Below are positions 56,091 to 64,000 of a DNA stretch of 64,000 nt, one piece after another. Position 1 is the stretch's first letter, and each line of letters begins with the position of its first letter. Both the position numbers and the translations under genes were made by a program. The notes under the pieces are model-generated. The model did no database searches. It saw only the letters and a program-made list of their open reading frames with translations, and was not told where the DNA came from. The stretch is from positions 1 to 64,000 of the forward strand of contig JACOWJ010000025.1 in NCBI GenBank assembly GCA_016176845.1, in the 5' to 3' direction. The stretch is from Nitrospinota bacterium. GTDB lineage: Bacteria; 2-12-FULL-45-22; JACOWJ01.

Positions 56091-57500
56091 ATGGACGCTC
56101 TAGCTGCCCTTTTGCAACCGCTCGGTGGAACCCTTCGCATTACAGGCGAAAAGGTCACCGTACTTGACGAGAGCTCTCTGCGTGATCGGATGGACCGGTT
56201 GGTCCGGGAGGCCGTCTTCGGCGATCGCTCGACCCGGGATGTCGCGCGCTGGCTGATCTGGGAGATCGCCCAGGATCTGGAGATCCGCCCGGCCTCGATC
56301 CATGAGCTTTACCTGGCCCGTGGCCGCGGCGAGATCTCCCGGCCCTTCACTGTGCCGGCCCTGAACCTGCGCATGTTGGCATACGACTCGGCCCGGGCCG
56401 CCTTCCGGGCTTCCTTGGGGTTGAAGGCCGCTGCCATGATCTTCGAGATTGCGCGCAGTGAGATCGCTTACACCGACCAGCGGCCGGCCGAGTACGTCAG
56501 CGCGGTTCTGGCTGCCGCCATCCGGGAGGGCTTTCGCGGCCCCGTCTTCATCCAGGGGGACCACTTCCAGGCGAGCGCCAAGCGGTATGCCGTCGATCCC
56601 GAGGCGGAGCGAAAGGCGATTCGCGAGCTGATCGCCGAATCGATCGATGCCGGATTCTACAACATCGACATTGATACCTCCACGTTGGTGGACCTCACTC
56701 GACCCTCCCTGGACGAACAACAGTGGGCCAATTATTCGCTGTGCGCCGAGCTGACGCGAGCCATCCGCCAGCACGAGCCCGAGGGCATCACGATTTCCGT
56801 GGGGGGGGAGATCGGCGAGGTGGGCGGCAAAAACAGCACGCCCGAGGATCTGCGGGCCTTCATGGGGGGCTATCACCGAATGCTCGGCGGGGGGGTCGGC
56901 ATTAGCAAGATCAGCATCCAAACGGGCACCTCGCACGGCGGCGTGGTCTTGCCCGATGGCACATTGGCCCAGGTCGCCATCGACTTCGAGGTGTTACGAA
57001 CGCTCTCAGAGATCGCCCGTCGCGAGTATGGCATGGCAGGTGCCGTTCAGCATGGTGCCAGCACCCTTCCCGAGCAGGCCTTCGGCAAGTTCGTCGAGGC
57101 CGATTGCTGCGAAGTCCACCTGGCGACGGCGTTTCAGACGATGATCTTCGAGCACGAAATGCTGCCCGGAGAGTTGCGCGAACAGATGTACGCCTGGTTG
57201 AGGGAGAACGCTGCCGAGGAGCGAAAACCCCAGGACACCGAGGCCCAGTTCCTTTACCGGACCCGAAAAAAGGCCGTAGGCCCGTTCAAGCGACAGGCCT
57301 GGGAGCTGCCGGAGGAGAGGCGGGCAGCCTTGCGCGGGAGCCTGGAAAGGGTGTTCGCCTTCCTGTTTGAGCAACTGGCGGTTGCCGACACGTCCGGCCT
57401 GGTGCGGCAATATGTCAGAGCGCCCGAGGTCCACAGACCGTTGCCAACCGCGACGTCGGAGGCCAGAGCCGCCGACGGGGTCGAGGGGCTGGCCGATTGA
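56091..57500 (+). CDS. Class II fructose/tagatose-bisphosphate aldolase-like protein
   Basis: A 469-residue protein. After a 100-residue N-terminal extension comes the class II aldolase barrel: RPAEYVSAVLAAAIREGF, IQGDHFQASAKRY with a zinc-ligand-type His, NIDIDTSTLVDLTRP, SVGGEIGEVGGKNSTPEDL with the Glu ligand, KISIQTGTSHGGVVLPDG with the second His-Gly loop, and VQHGASTLPE. It is longer than the standard 280-350-residue FbaA type. It lies 38 bp after the second DUF2148 gene with AGGGAGGATC ahead, suggesting one operon. Substrate (fructose or tagatose bisphosphate, or another aldol) is not resolved. Confidence 0.8.
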   Translation: MDALAALLQPLGGTLRITGEKVTVLDESSLRDRMDRLVREAVFGDRSTRDVARWLIWEIAQDLEIRPASIHELYLARGRGEISRPFTVPALNLRMLAYDSARAAFRASLGLKAAAMIFEIARSEIAYTDQRPAEYVSAVLAAAIREGFRGPVFIQGDHFQASAKRYAVDPEAERKAIRELIAESIDAGFYNIDIDTSTLVDLTRPSLDEQQWANYSLCAELTRAIRQHEPEGITISVGGEIGEVGGKNSTPEDLRAFMGGYHRMLGGGVGISKISIQTGTSHGGVVLPDGTLAQVAIDFEVLRTLSEIARREYGMAGAVQHGASTLPEQAFGKFVEADCCEVHLATAFQTMIFEHEMLPGELREQMYAWLRENAAEERKPQDTEAQFLYRTRKKAVGPFKRQAWELPEERRAALRGSLERVFAFLFEQLAVADTSGLVRQYVRAPEVHRPLPTATSEARAADGVEGLAD

Positions 57501-57604
57501 TTCGATCGAACGAATCGAATCCTCTCGATCCCGAGCGTGATGCTCCGTCATCATTTGATTTATGTGATGGACGATGATAGATTAGATTTAAGGTTCGGAG
57601 ATAA

Positions 57605-57728
57605 ACCATGGTCAAGTTAGGAGTTAGGGATTAGGGACTAGGGGCTAGTAAGAAAGAAGAGCTTTTGCTAATCCCTAGCCCCTAGTTCCTAGCCCCTAAA
57701 AATGGAAATTCCTATACGTTTGAATTAA
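57605..57728. repeat. GGATTAGGGACTAGGGGC palindrome plus module
   Basis: Arms TTAGGAGTTAGGGATTAGGG and TAATCCCTAGCCCCTAG around TAAGAAAGAAGAGCTTTTGC, followed by the module AATGGAAATTCCTATACG. It lies directly upstream of the GAF histidine kinase, so the kinase's promoter or start region has been overlaid by the repeat. Confidence 0.85.
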
Positions 57729-57746
57729 TGGTTCAAGAAGGGGCTG

Positions 57747-59582
57747 ATGCGGATGGAACGGGAAGCAAGCGCTCTCCAGGAGATTGCCCGGGTCATCAGC
57801 GACGGGCGGGACCTCAACGAGATTCTCCATGGACTCATCGAAGTGGTCCCCCGGGCCATGGAGATCCCTCGATGCATGATCTTTCGGGTGGGTCGGGAGT
57901 GCGGGGAGCTGGTGATGCCGGCCAGTATAGGCCTTAGCGCGGGAGCGGCCCGGTCGATCGAAAGGCGGAAGCAGCCGTTGGATGCGCTCACCCCCATCCA
58001 GCGCGAAGTGCTGATGGAAGGGCGTACGGTTGCCGTGGAGGACGTGGCGGCCGATCCCCACCTGCATCCCGAGGATCGCGAGTACCTCGGATTCCTCGGG
58101 ATGCGCTCAATCTTGGGCGTGCCCCTGCGCATGGGCGGCAAAAGCATCGGCTACTTTACGCTGGATGATCCCCATCGGCCGCGCGCCTTCTCCGAGGGCG
58201 AGATCCGCCTCGCGGAAGTCATCGCGGCGCATGCCGCCCTGGCGATCGATCGCGCTGAGGCATGGGAAGAGGCCCAAAAGGCCTCGGGGGAGCTGGAATG
58301 GTTGAAGCATGCCTTTGATGCCCGGGTGGAAAAATGTACGGGGGCATGGTCCACGGTTCAAAACCAACGGGTGAGGGATCTGGCTGCGTTGGTCGAGGCC
58401 GGCATCGCCATTACCTCCGAGTTATCGCTGGACAAAGTGCTCCAGCGCATCGTGGATGTCGCCCGTGGGGTGCTGCGCGCACACTACGCGGCATTGGGCG
58501 TGGTTGCCGAGGGAGATGCGCAGCTCGAGCGCTTCTTCGTCTCCGGCATCGATGCAGAAACGCAGGCACAAATCGGCCTTCTGCCGGTAGGGCGCGGCAT
58601 CCTGGGGGCGCTCCTGCGCGAGGGCAAGCCCCTGCGCTTGCGCGACCTGACCAAGGATCCGCGATCTGTCGGCTTCCCCCCGCATCACCCGCCCATGCGC
58701 TCCTTCCTGGGCGTGCCCATTATCTCCCGCGGGCGCGTCTTCGGACGTCTCTATTTTACCGAGAAGCAGGACGAAGACGAGTTCAGCGAGGAAGACGAGA
58801 GCCTGGCCCTCAGCCTGGCGGCGCAGGCGGCCGTCGCGATCGAGAACGCGCGCTTGTTCCAGGAAACCCAGGAGCAGCAAGAGCGCCTCCTTCGCGCCGA
58901 AAGATTGTCCGCCATTGGCACCCTTGCGGCCACGGTGAGCCACGAGCTGCGCAATCCGCTGTCGGTCATCAACAATGCGGTCTTCTTCCTGAGCACCAAG
59001 GTGCCCCGGGACGATCCGCGCGTCGTTCGCAACCTGGAGATTATCCGCCGCGAAGTACAGACGGCCACGCACGTCATCGAAGACCTGCTGGACTTCGCGC
59101 GCTCCCGTCCCCTCCACGTCACGCCGGTAGAGGCTGAACTGCTGGTGCGGGATACGTTGATCCGCCAGCAGATGCCGGTGAACATGCATGTGGAGAATCT
59201 GGTGCCGAAAGAGCTGCCGCCTCTGTGCGTGGACCCGGGGCAGATGCAGCAGGTGCTGAGCAATCTCATCGAAAACGCAATGCAGGCGATGCCGGATGGC
59301 GGCACCCTGCGCCTGGAGGGGGCAGCCGGGGGCGGGCGGGCGACCTTGCGCGTGTCCGATACCGGCGTGGGCATCGCGCCGGAGAACCTCTCGCGCATCT
59401 TCGAGCCGCTCTTCACGACCCGGAGCCGCGGGGTGGGCCTGGGGTTGGCCCTCGTGCGGCGCATGGTGGAGGCTCATGGCGGTCATGTGAGCGTCGAGAG
59501 CGAGGTGGGCAAGGGCACCACCTTCATCCTGGAGCTGCCAACGGCAGAAGCGGATCGCAAGCCCATTTCCTCTGGGGCATGA
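57747..59582 (+). CDS. Cytoplasmic two-GAF sensor histidine kinase
   Basis: A 611-residue kinase with no membrane helix. GAF domain 1 (about residues 10-165), GAF domain 2 (about 210-370: RIVDVARGVLRAHYAALGVV; FLGVPIISRGRVFGRLYF), HisKA with the phospho-acceptor in ATVSHELRNPL (about 395) and an HATPase_c with NLIENAMQAMPDGG, DTGVGIAPEN and GVGLGLALV. GAF domains bind small ligands, so it probably senses an intracellular signal. No regulator gene is directly downstream, though a two-receiver protein follows at 60129. Its GCG/CGC-rich codon use differs from neighbours, which could reflect transfer. Confidence 0.9.
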   Translation: MRMEREASALQEIARVISDGRDLNEILHGLIEVVPRAMEIPRCMIFRVGRECGELVMPASIGLSAGAARSIERRKQPLDALTPIQREVLMEGRTVAVEDVAADPHLHPEDREYLGFLGMRSILGVPLRMGGKSIGYFTLDDPHRPRAFSEGEIRLAEVIAAHAALAIDRAEAWEEAQKASGELEWLKHAFDARVEKCTGAWSTVQNQRVRDLAALVEAGIAITSELSLDKVLQRIVDVARGVLRAHYAALGVVAEGDAQLERFFVSGIDAETQAQIGLLPVGRGILGALLREGKPLRLRDLTKDPRSVGFPPHHPPMRSFLGVPIISRGRVFGRLYFTEKQDEDEFSEEDESLALSLAAQAAVAIENARLFQETQEQQERLLRAERLSAIGTLAATVSHELRNPLSVINNAVFFLSTKVPRDDPRVVRNLEIIRREVQTATHVIEDLLDFARSRPLHVTPVEAELLVRDTLIRQQMPVNMHVENLVPKELPPLCVDPGQMQQVLSNLIENAMQAMPDGGTLRLEGAAGGGRATLRVSDTGVGIAPENLSRIFEPLFTTRSRGVGLGLALVRRMVEAHGGHVSVESEVGKGTTFILELPTAEADRKPISSGA

Positions 59583-59755
59583 CCTTCGCTCGATTTCTCC
59601 ATCCCTTTGCCGGCGGGGATCGTCATCCGTTTGGCGCCGATTGCCACAGTCTCCTCAAGGAGGAGCCCCTCGCCATGCCGCGCCAGGGAGCCCTCCAGTG
59701 GTTCTTTCTCCTTCTCCTTAATAAAACAGGGCTAAGAAGGAGTTTTTTAAATCCT

Positions 59756-59971
59756 AATTTAATCGCAAGGAATTTCTTTTTTTAGGGATTGGGGCCTGGG
59801 ATTAGCGAAAGCCTTTCTTAACCAATCCCTAGTCCCTGGTCCCTAATCCCTGCGAACTCAAAATTAAATATTAAATTAAGCATAGGAGGCTTTAACGTGA
59901 AAATGCCCGAATCCCTCTGGAGCCCGTTTTCATCCAGGGGGCCGGCCAACTTTGCCGGGCCATGACGGTTT
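59756..59971. repeat. CTAGGG-type palindrome and 78 bp repeat in the 59583-60128 gap
   Basis: An inverted module fragment (CGCAAGGAATTTC, about 59763), GGGATTGGGGCCTGGGATTAG arms to 59852, and a 78 bp repeat copy at 59894-59971 (AACGTGAAAATGCCC to GCCATGACGGTTT). The stretch 59583-59755 and 59972-60128 shows no gene; a TATAAT-like box lies near 60069. Confidence 0.75.
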
Positions 59972-60128
59972 ACTGGGGGTTCCCCTCGGAACCTGGCGGG
60001 GAGCTTCCCCGAGACCACCCACCGGATTAGGGATTGGATATCTCTGTATAAACTGACGGATAGATACTATAATAATATGTCAGGCAGAATATGAAGATAG
60101 AGAAGGCCAAAAGAAGGAGGAGAAAACC

Positions 60129-60896
60129 ATGGCCTATCCACTCAACGTGCTCGTGGTAGATGATGACATTCACCTCACAGAGACCCTATCCGATATTTTG
60201 GAGGGAGAAGGCTATGAGGTGGAGGTAGCTCATGATGGGTTCGAGGCCGTTGAGAAAGCGAGGGTCCGTTTTTTCGACTGTATCCTGATGGATATCCGGA
60301 TGCCGGGGATGAATGGCGTGGAGGCCTTCAAAGAGATCAAACGGATCTCGCCGGAGACCCCCGTAGTGATGATGACGGCCTATTCGCTTTACAATCTTAT
60401 CGAGGAGGCCAAGCAGGAAGGAGTCCTGGCTGTCCTGCCGAAGCCTTTGGACCTAAGAAAGATCCTCTCCTCTCTGGAGGAGATGAGGGAGCCCTCTCCC
60501 CTGCTCATCGTGGACGACGACCCGCACTTCTGTGAAACCCTCAAGGGCTGCCTGGAGGAGGAGGGCTACCGAGTCGCCTGCGCCGCGGATGGGCAGGAGG
60601 CGATCGACCTGCTCTCGAATTCCCGCTATTCAGCGGTCTTCCTGGATATGAAGCTCAAAGGGATCAGCGGAATGGACACCTTCGTGGCCATTCGGAAGAT
60701 CGATCCGCGGGTGGCGGTGATCCTCCTCACCGGTTACACCGACGGAACGGAGAAACAGATCGAAGCCAGGAGCCCATATCGACCTCACCGTGTACTCTTC
60801 AAGCCCTTTGCGGTAGAAGAGATCCTGGAGATGCTGAAAGATTTACGCCGGGAACGCTTCCAGAAGAACCTGGAGGCCAGGATCACCGAGGTTTGA
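60129..60896 (+). CDS. Protein with two tandem receiver domains
   Basis: A 255-residue protein made of two receiver domains and no output domain. Receiver 1 (residues 6-118): acidic pair VVDDDIHL, phospho-Asp in LMDIRMPGMNG, Thr in MMTAYS, Lys in LPKPLD. Receiver 2 (125-240): IVDDDPHF, Asp in FLDMKLKGISG, Thr in LLTGYT, Lys in LFKPFA. Both appear able to be phosphorylated. It may act as a phosphate relay or by protein contact. AAGAAGGAGGAGAAAACC precedes the ATG. It lies 28 bp ahead of the glutamate dehydrogenase-like gene. Confidence 0.9.
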   Translation: MAYPLNVLVVDDDIHLTETLSDILEGEGYEVEVAHDGFEAVEKARVRFFDCILMDIRMPGMNGVEAFKEIKRISPETPVVMMTAYSLYNLIEEAKQEGVLAVLPKPLDLRKILSSLEEMREPSPLLIVDDDPHFCETLKGCLEEEGYRVACAADGQEAIDLLSNSRYSAVFLDMKLKGISGMDTFVAIRKIDPRVAVILLTGYTDGTEKQIEARSPYRPHRVLFKPFAVEEILEMLKDLRRERFQKNLEARITEV

Positions 60897-60924
60897 TGGG
60901 GCCAGGCAAAAGGGTACCCTGATA

Positions 60925-62172
60925 ATGTACGATTCACCCCTGTACCGGATGGCACTGCGTCAGTTGGATCGGGTGGCGGAGAGGATTCACCTCGACCCGT
61001 GGATCCACCAGAGGCTGCAGGTCCCCAAAAGGGCCTGGATCGTGGCGGTCCCCACTTTGATGGATGACGGGAGCCTGTCCGTTTTTACGGGTTACCGGGT
61101 CCAACACGATTTTTCCCTGGGCCCCTCCAAAGGAGGGGTGCGTTACTCCCCCAACGTGAACCTGGCGGATATGACCGCCATGGCGATGTCGGCGACCTGG
61201 AAATGTGCCTTGATGGATCTGCCCTTTGGGGGCGCGATGGGGGGAGTTCGGTGCGATCCGGAGAGGATGTCCCTCGGAGAACTGGAGCGCATGACGCGCC
61301 GTTACATCTCGGAGATCATCCTCAGCATCGGGCCGGAGATCGATGTTCCGGCCCCCGATCTATGCACGGATGAGCAGACGATGGCCTGGATGCTGGACAC
61401 TTACAGCCTGCAGAAAGGCTATACCCGATCCGGTGTGGTTACCGGCAAGCCCTTGATCTTGGGAGGGACCCAAGGGGGCTCGAGGGCCACCGGGATGGGC
61501 GTGATCTTCGCCCTGGAGGAGACCTTAAGGGCACTCCGGTGGAAGACCCAGGCCCCCACCCTCGCCGTCCAGGGCTTCGGCAAGGTGGGGGCAGCCGCTG
61601 CCAGCCTGCTATACCAAAAGGGGTTCAAGGTCATCGCGGTCAGCGACGTCCGGGGTGGGATCTATAGTCCCAGAGGGTTGGATATCGAGCTCCTCAAAAA
61701 ACACCGTGAGGAAAGCGGCGCCGTGGTCAATTTCCCTGGGGCCGAGCCCCTCACTGGCCAGGAGTTGTTGGAGATCCCCTGTGACATTTTGATTCCGGCC
61801 GCCTTGGAGAATCAGATCACGGAGGAGAACGCTGATCGGCTGCGGTGCAAGATCGTGATCGAAGGGGCCAGCAGCCCAACCACCCAGGAGGCCGACGAGA
61901 TCCTCGAAGGGAAAGGGATCTTCGTGATCCCCGATATCCTGGCCAACGGGGGTGGAGTGGCGATTTCCTACTTCGAGTGGGTCCAAGACACCCAGCACCT
62001 CTTTTGGACAGAGGAAGAGACCACGTGGCGCCTCCGGGACATCATGAGCCGGGGGTTCCACAAGGTTTATCAGTACGCCCAGCGCGAAGGGGTCTCTATG
62101 CGGCTGGCCGCCCATATCTTGGGCATCTCCCGTTTGGCAGAGGCCCACAAGCTGCGGGGGCTCTATCCTTGA
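60925..62172 (+). CDS. Glutamate/leucine dehydrogenase family protein with catalytic Lys replaced
   Basis: A 415-residue ELFV dehydrogenase. Substrate-binding GPSKGGVRYSP (Lys69), the second lysine in TWKCALMDLP (Lys93), VPAPDLCTDEQTM, TGKPLILGG and the NAD(P) fold VQGFGKVGAAAA are all in place. At the third lysine position, where GDH has GGAKGG, this protein reads GGAMGG (Met105; codon ATG at 61237-61239). That lysine is catalytic in glutamate dehydrogenases. A single A-to-T base change from AAG explains it. Length and all other features fit a hexameric GDH. It lies between a two-receiver protein and citrate synthase, with an ammonium transporter beyond. Activity is doubtful unless the base is wrong. 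Confidence 0.88.
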   Translation: MYDSPLYRMALRQLDRVAERIHLDPWIHQRLQVPKRAWIVAVPTLMDDGSLSVFTGYRVQHDFSLGPSKGGVRYSPNVNLADMTAMAMSATWKCALMDLPFGGAMGGVRCDPERMSLGELERMTRRYISEIILSIGPEIDVPAPDLCTDEQTMAWMLDTYSLQKGYTRSGVVTGKPLILGGTQGGSRATGMGVIFALEETLRALRWKTQAPTLAVQGFGKVGAAAASLLYQKGFKVIAVSDVRGGIYSPRGLDIELLKKHREESGAVVNFPGAEPLTGQELLEIPCDILIPAALENQITEENADRLRCKIVIEGASSPTTQEADEILEGKGIFVIPDILANGGGVAISYFEWVQDTQHLFWTEEETTWRLRDIMSRGFHKVYQYAQREGVSMRLAAHILGISRLAEAHKLRGLYP

Positions 62173-62262
62173 CAAAGTTTTAAGTTTTAGGTTTTAAGTT
62201 GAAACCTAAAACCTAAAACCTAAAACCTAAAACCTAAAACCTATTTTATAAGGTATAGGAAT
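62173..62262. repeat. AAGTTTTAGGTTTTAAG palindrome plus module
   Basis: Arms AAAGTTTTAAGTTTTAGG and five tandem ACCTAAA units, then an inverted module TAAGGTATAGGAATTTAC. It starts at the dehydrogenase stop codon and fills most of the 112 bp to citrate synthase. Confidence 0.85.
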
Positions 62263-62284
62263 TTACATAGTAAGGGGGACCGCC

Positions 62285-63418
62285 ATGGCTGATGCTTACG
62301 TTCCCGGGCTGGAGGGGGTGCCGGTTACCGAATCCAAGATCAGCTTCATCGATGGGAAGAAAGGAATCTTGGAATACCGGGGTGTCCCCATCCAGGTGTT
62401 GGCAGAAAAGAGCACTTTCGAAGAGACCGCTTACTTGCTCCTGTGGGGAAAATTTCCTGCTCGGGGCGAGTTGGAGCAGTTCGATCAGGAGCTTAGAAGC
62501 CACCGAAGGGTGAAATACGGCATCCTCGACCTCATCAAATGCCTCCCCAACACATCCCATCCCATGGACATCCTTCAGGCCTGTGTGGCGGCCCTGGGAA
62601 CTTACTATTCCGCCAGGGATGTCGCTGACAAGGAGGAGAACCATCGCTCTGTGATTCGCCTCATCGCCAAGCTGCCCACCATTGTGGCCGCCTTCGAACG
62701 GATACGCCGGGGCGACGAGCCCGTCCGCCCGCGGGATGACCTGAGCCACAGCGCCAATTTTCTCTGGATGCTCACCGAGCGGGAGCCTGACCCCCTCGCC
62801 GTCCGGATCATGGATGTCTGCCTGGTCCTGCATGCCGAGCACACCATGAACGCCTCCACCTTCGGCGGCCTGGTGACCGCCTCCACGCTGGCCAACCCTT
62901 ACTCCGTGGCCTCCTCGGCGGTCGGGGTGCTCAGTGGTCCGCTGCACGGCGGGGCCAACGAGGAAGTGGTCATCATGCTGCGGGAGATCGGCAGCGTGGA
63001 GAAGGTTCGGCCGTATATCGAGGAGCTGATCCGCGCTAAGACGCGGATCATGGGCGTCGGGCACCGGGTCTATAAGGTCAAAGATCCCCGGGCCCCCATC
63101 TTACAGAGGCTGGCCGAACAGCTCTTCTCCCAAAAGGGCGAGAGCCCCCTCTACCGAATCGCCTCTGAGGTGGAGCGGGTGGTGGTGGAACACTTGGGCG
63201 CGAAGGGGATCTACCCCAATGTGGATTTTTATTCCGGGATCGTTTACGACAAACTGGGAATCCCCTTGGACCAGTTCACCCCGATCTTCGCCATCTCCCG
63301 AGTAGCCGGCTGGATGGCCCATTGGCTGGAGCAGATGGAGCGTAACCGCCTCTTCCGTCCGGAGGAGATTTACACGGGCGAGCACGACCTGCCTTATATC
63401 CCCCTCGAGCGGCGTTAG
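62285..63418 (+). CDS. gltA: Citrate synthase
   Basis: A 377-residue enzyme condensing acetyl-CoA and oxaloacetate. The active-site set is complete: His in LHAEHTMNAST, SGPLHGGANEEV with the second His, MGVGHRVYKVKDPRA, PNVDFYSGIVY with the catalytic Asp, and FAISRVAGWMAHWLEQ. The length fits the short Gram-positive/archaeal-type synthases rather than the long hexameric form. The start MADAYVPGLEGVPVTESKIS is typical. AAGGGGGACCGCC precedes the ATG. 2-Methylcitrate synthase is a less likely alternative. Confidence 0.93.
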   Translation: MADAYVPGLEGVPVTESKISFIDGKKGILEYRGVPIQVLAEKSTFEETAYLLLWGKFPARGELEQFDQELRSHRRVKYGILDLIKCLPNTSHPMDILQACVAALGTYYSARDVADKEENHRSVIRLIAKLPTIVAAFERIRRGDEPVRPRDDLSHSANFLWMLTEREPDPLAVRIMDVCLVLHAEHTMNASTFGGLVTASTLANPYSVASSAVGVLSGPLHGGANEEVVIMLREIGSVEKVRPYIEELIRAKTRIMGVGHRVYKVKDPRAPILQRLAEQLFSQKGESPLYRIASEVERVVVEHLGAKGIYPNVDFYSGIVYDKLGIPLDQFTPIFAISRVAGWMAHWLEQMERNRLFRPEEIYTGEHDLPYIPLERR

Positions 63419-63636
63419 ATCCCAAACGCCCGCGAAGAGATCGAACGGGAAGGGGAAGCCGACTCCGGTTTTCCCTTCCACTCAAGCGCAGCTGCTCAGA
63501 ACTCGTTCACCTTCAAGCCCAAGATGCTCATGCCTTCAGCAACTTTGGATTCCCCTGATCCCCCTTCTACCCCCACCCCACGGGGAAACCCTTAGTTACC
63601 ACGAAAAAGAGGGGACTGGACCTCCCTCCTGAGGGA

Positions 63637-63652
63637 TGGCACACAAATTGCT
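63637..63652 (+). promoter_or_regulatory. Sigma-54 (-24/-12) promoter of amtB
   Basis: TGGCACACAAATTGCT is a perfect TGGCAC-N5-TTGCT match 75 bp ahead of the amtB start, the expected arrangement for an NtrC-controlled nitrogen gene. The rest of the 63419-63726 gap holds no gene. Confidence 0.88.
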
Positions 63653-63726
63653 TATTTTGAGGCAAGGAACAAAGGCAAAGGTGCTTTTTTTTCACCCCTT
63701 TCACCTCAATGAGGAGGTCCAGGATC

Positions 63727-64000
63727 ATGACTAAGAAATGGGCAAGCATCGTCTTGGGGGCTCTCTTCCCGCTTGGGTGGGGAGCCATGAGCTCAGTCTG
63801 GGGCGCTGAAGCCCCCCCTTCCCCCATCAATGCGGGAGATACTGCATGGGTCCTCACCTCTACCGCCCTGGTGCTGATGATGACGGCTCCGGGACTGGCC
63901 CTTTTCTACGGCGGCATGGTACGGCGAAAGAACGTTCTGGGCACGATCATGCACAGCTTCATCATCCTGACCTTGATTAGCGTCCAGTGGGTCTTGTGGG
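63727..64000 (+). CDS. amtB: Ammonium transporter (5' part, runs off the window)
   Basis: The first 91 residues of an Amt protein: a signal ([20 protein letters not shown]), then [20 protein letters not shown] and [19 protein letters not shown], the hallmark first membrane helix and loop of Amt/MEP transporters, and the start of helix two. ATGAGGAGG precedes the ATG. A sigma-54 promoter lies 75 bp upstream, fitting induction under nitrogen limitation. A glnK (PII) gene, if present, would be beyond the window. Confidence 0.93.
   Translation, partial: MTKKWASIVLGALFPLGWGAMSSVWGAEAPPSPINAGDTAWVLTSTALVLMMTAPGLALFYGGMVRRKNVLGTIMHSFIILTLISVQWVLW

Overview
The window reads as one contiguous piece of a Gram-negative bacterial chromosome of roughly 55-60% GC. 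No rRNA, phage or complete insertion sequence is seen. A deltaproteobacterial (Desulfobacterota-like) or neighbouring lineage is suggested by a PxxKW cysteine-rich protein, a DUF1847 protein, an HgdB-type dehydratase subunit, SelA with tRNA-Sec, many lipoproteins and heavy sigma-54 control. This placement is inference from gene content only.

Layout. 0-14.5 kb is a regulatory island. It holds a CoxG-like protein, a dihydroorotate dehydrogenase-like protein, two broken histidine kinase genes, an intact NtrC-type activator, a truncated receiver, a diguanylate cyclase, SpoVG, a triosephosphate isomerase-GAPDH fusion and an RpoH-type sigma factor. Three clear and one weaker -24/-12 (sigma-54) promoters lie here, and a further clear one precedes amtB at the right end. 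Two related small CPYY cysteine-rich proteins sit directly behind sigma-54-driven genes. 14.5-30 kb carries SppA, an E1a-E1b-E2 2-oxoacid dehydrogenase operon, a YbaK deacylase, peptide deformylase, a ferredoxin-pdxA-rsmA-FeS operon, a 1206-residue AsmA-like protein, a DUF1847 protein and a frameshifted HgdB-like gene. 30-52.5 kb is an envelope and cytoskeleton region. It has a ceramidase-like lipoprotein and partner, two paralogous copies of an unrecognised two-gene module (small lipoprotein plus large repeat protein), two more lipoproteins, MreB, FmdB, tRNA-Sec, an actin resembling magnetosome MamK, a fused M16 peptidase, two PHP proteins and NAD kinase. 52.7-64 kb carries selA, two DUF2148 iron-sulfur proteins with a class II aldolase, a GAF histidine kinase, a double receiver protein, a glutamate dehydrogenase whose expected catalytic lysine is methionine, citrate synthase and the start of an ammonium transporter.

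Intergenic space is unusually rich in repeats. One MITE family of 102-125 bp has four copies, each flanked by 9-11 bp target duplications. A 77-78 bp family has one copy inside a coding sequence. Several low-complexity palindromic families are joined to a shared module related to GGAAATTCCTATACGATCAA. These repeats supply the stop codons of at least six genes, a signal-peptide start and probably the linker of the TPI-GAPDH fusion.

The observations most worth following up are the MamK-like actin with its frameshifted partner gene, the duplicated lipoprotein/TPR module, the TPI-GAPDH fusion, the Lys-to-Met change in the dehydrogenase, and the use of repeats as coding material.
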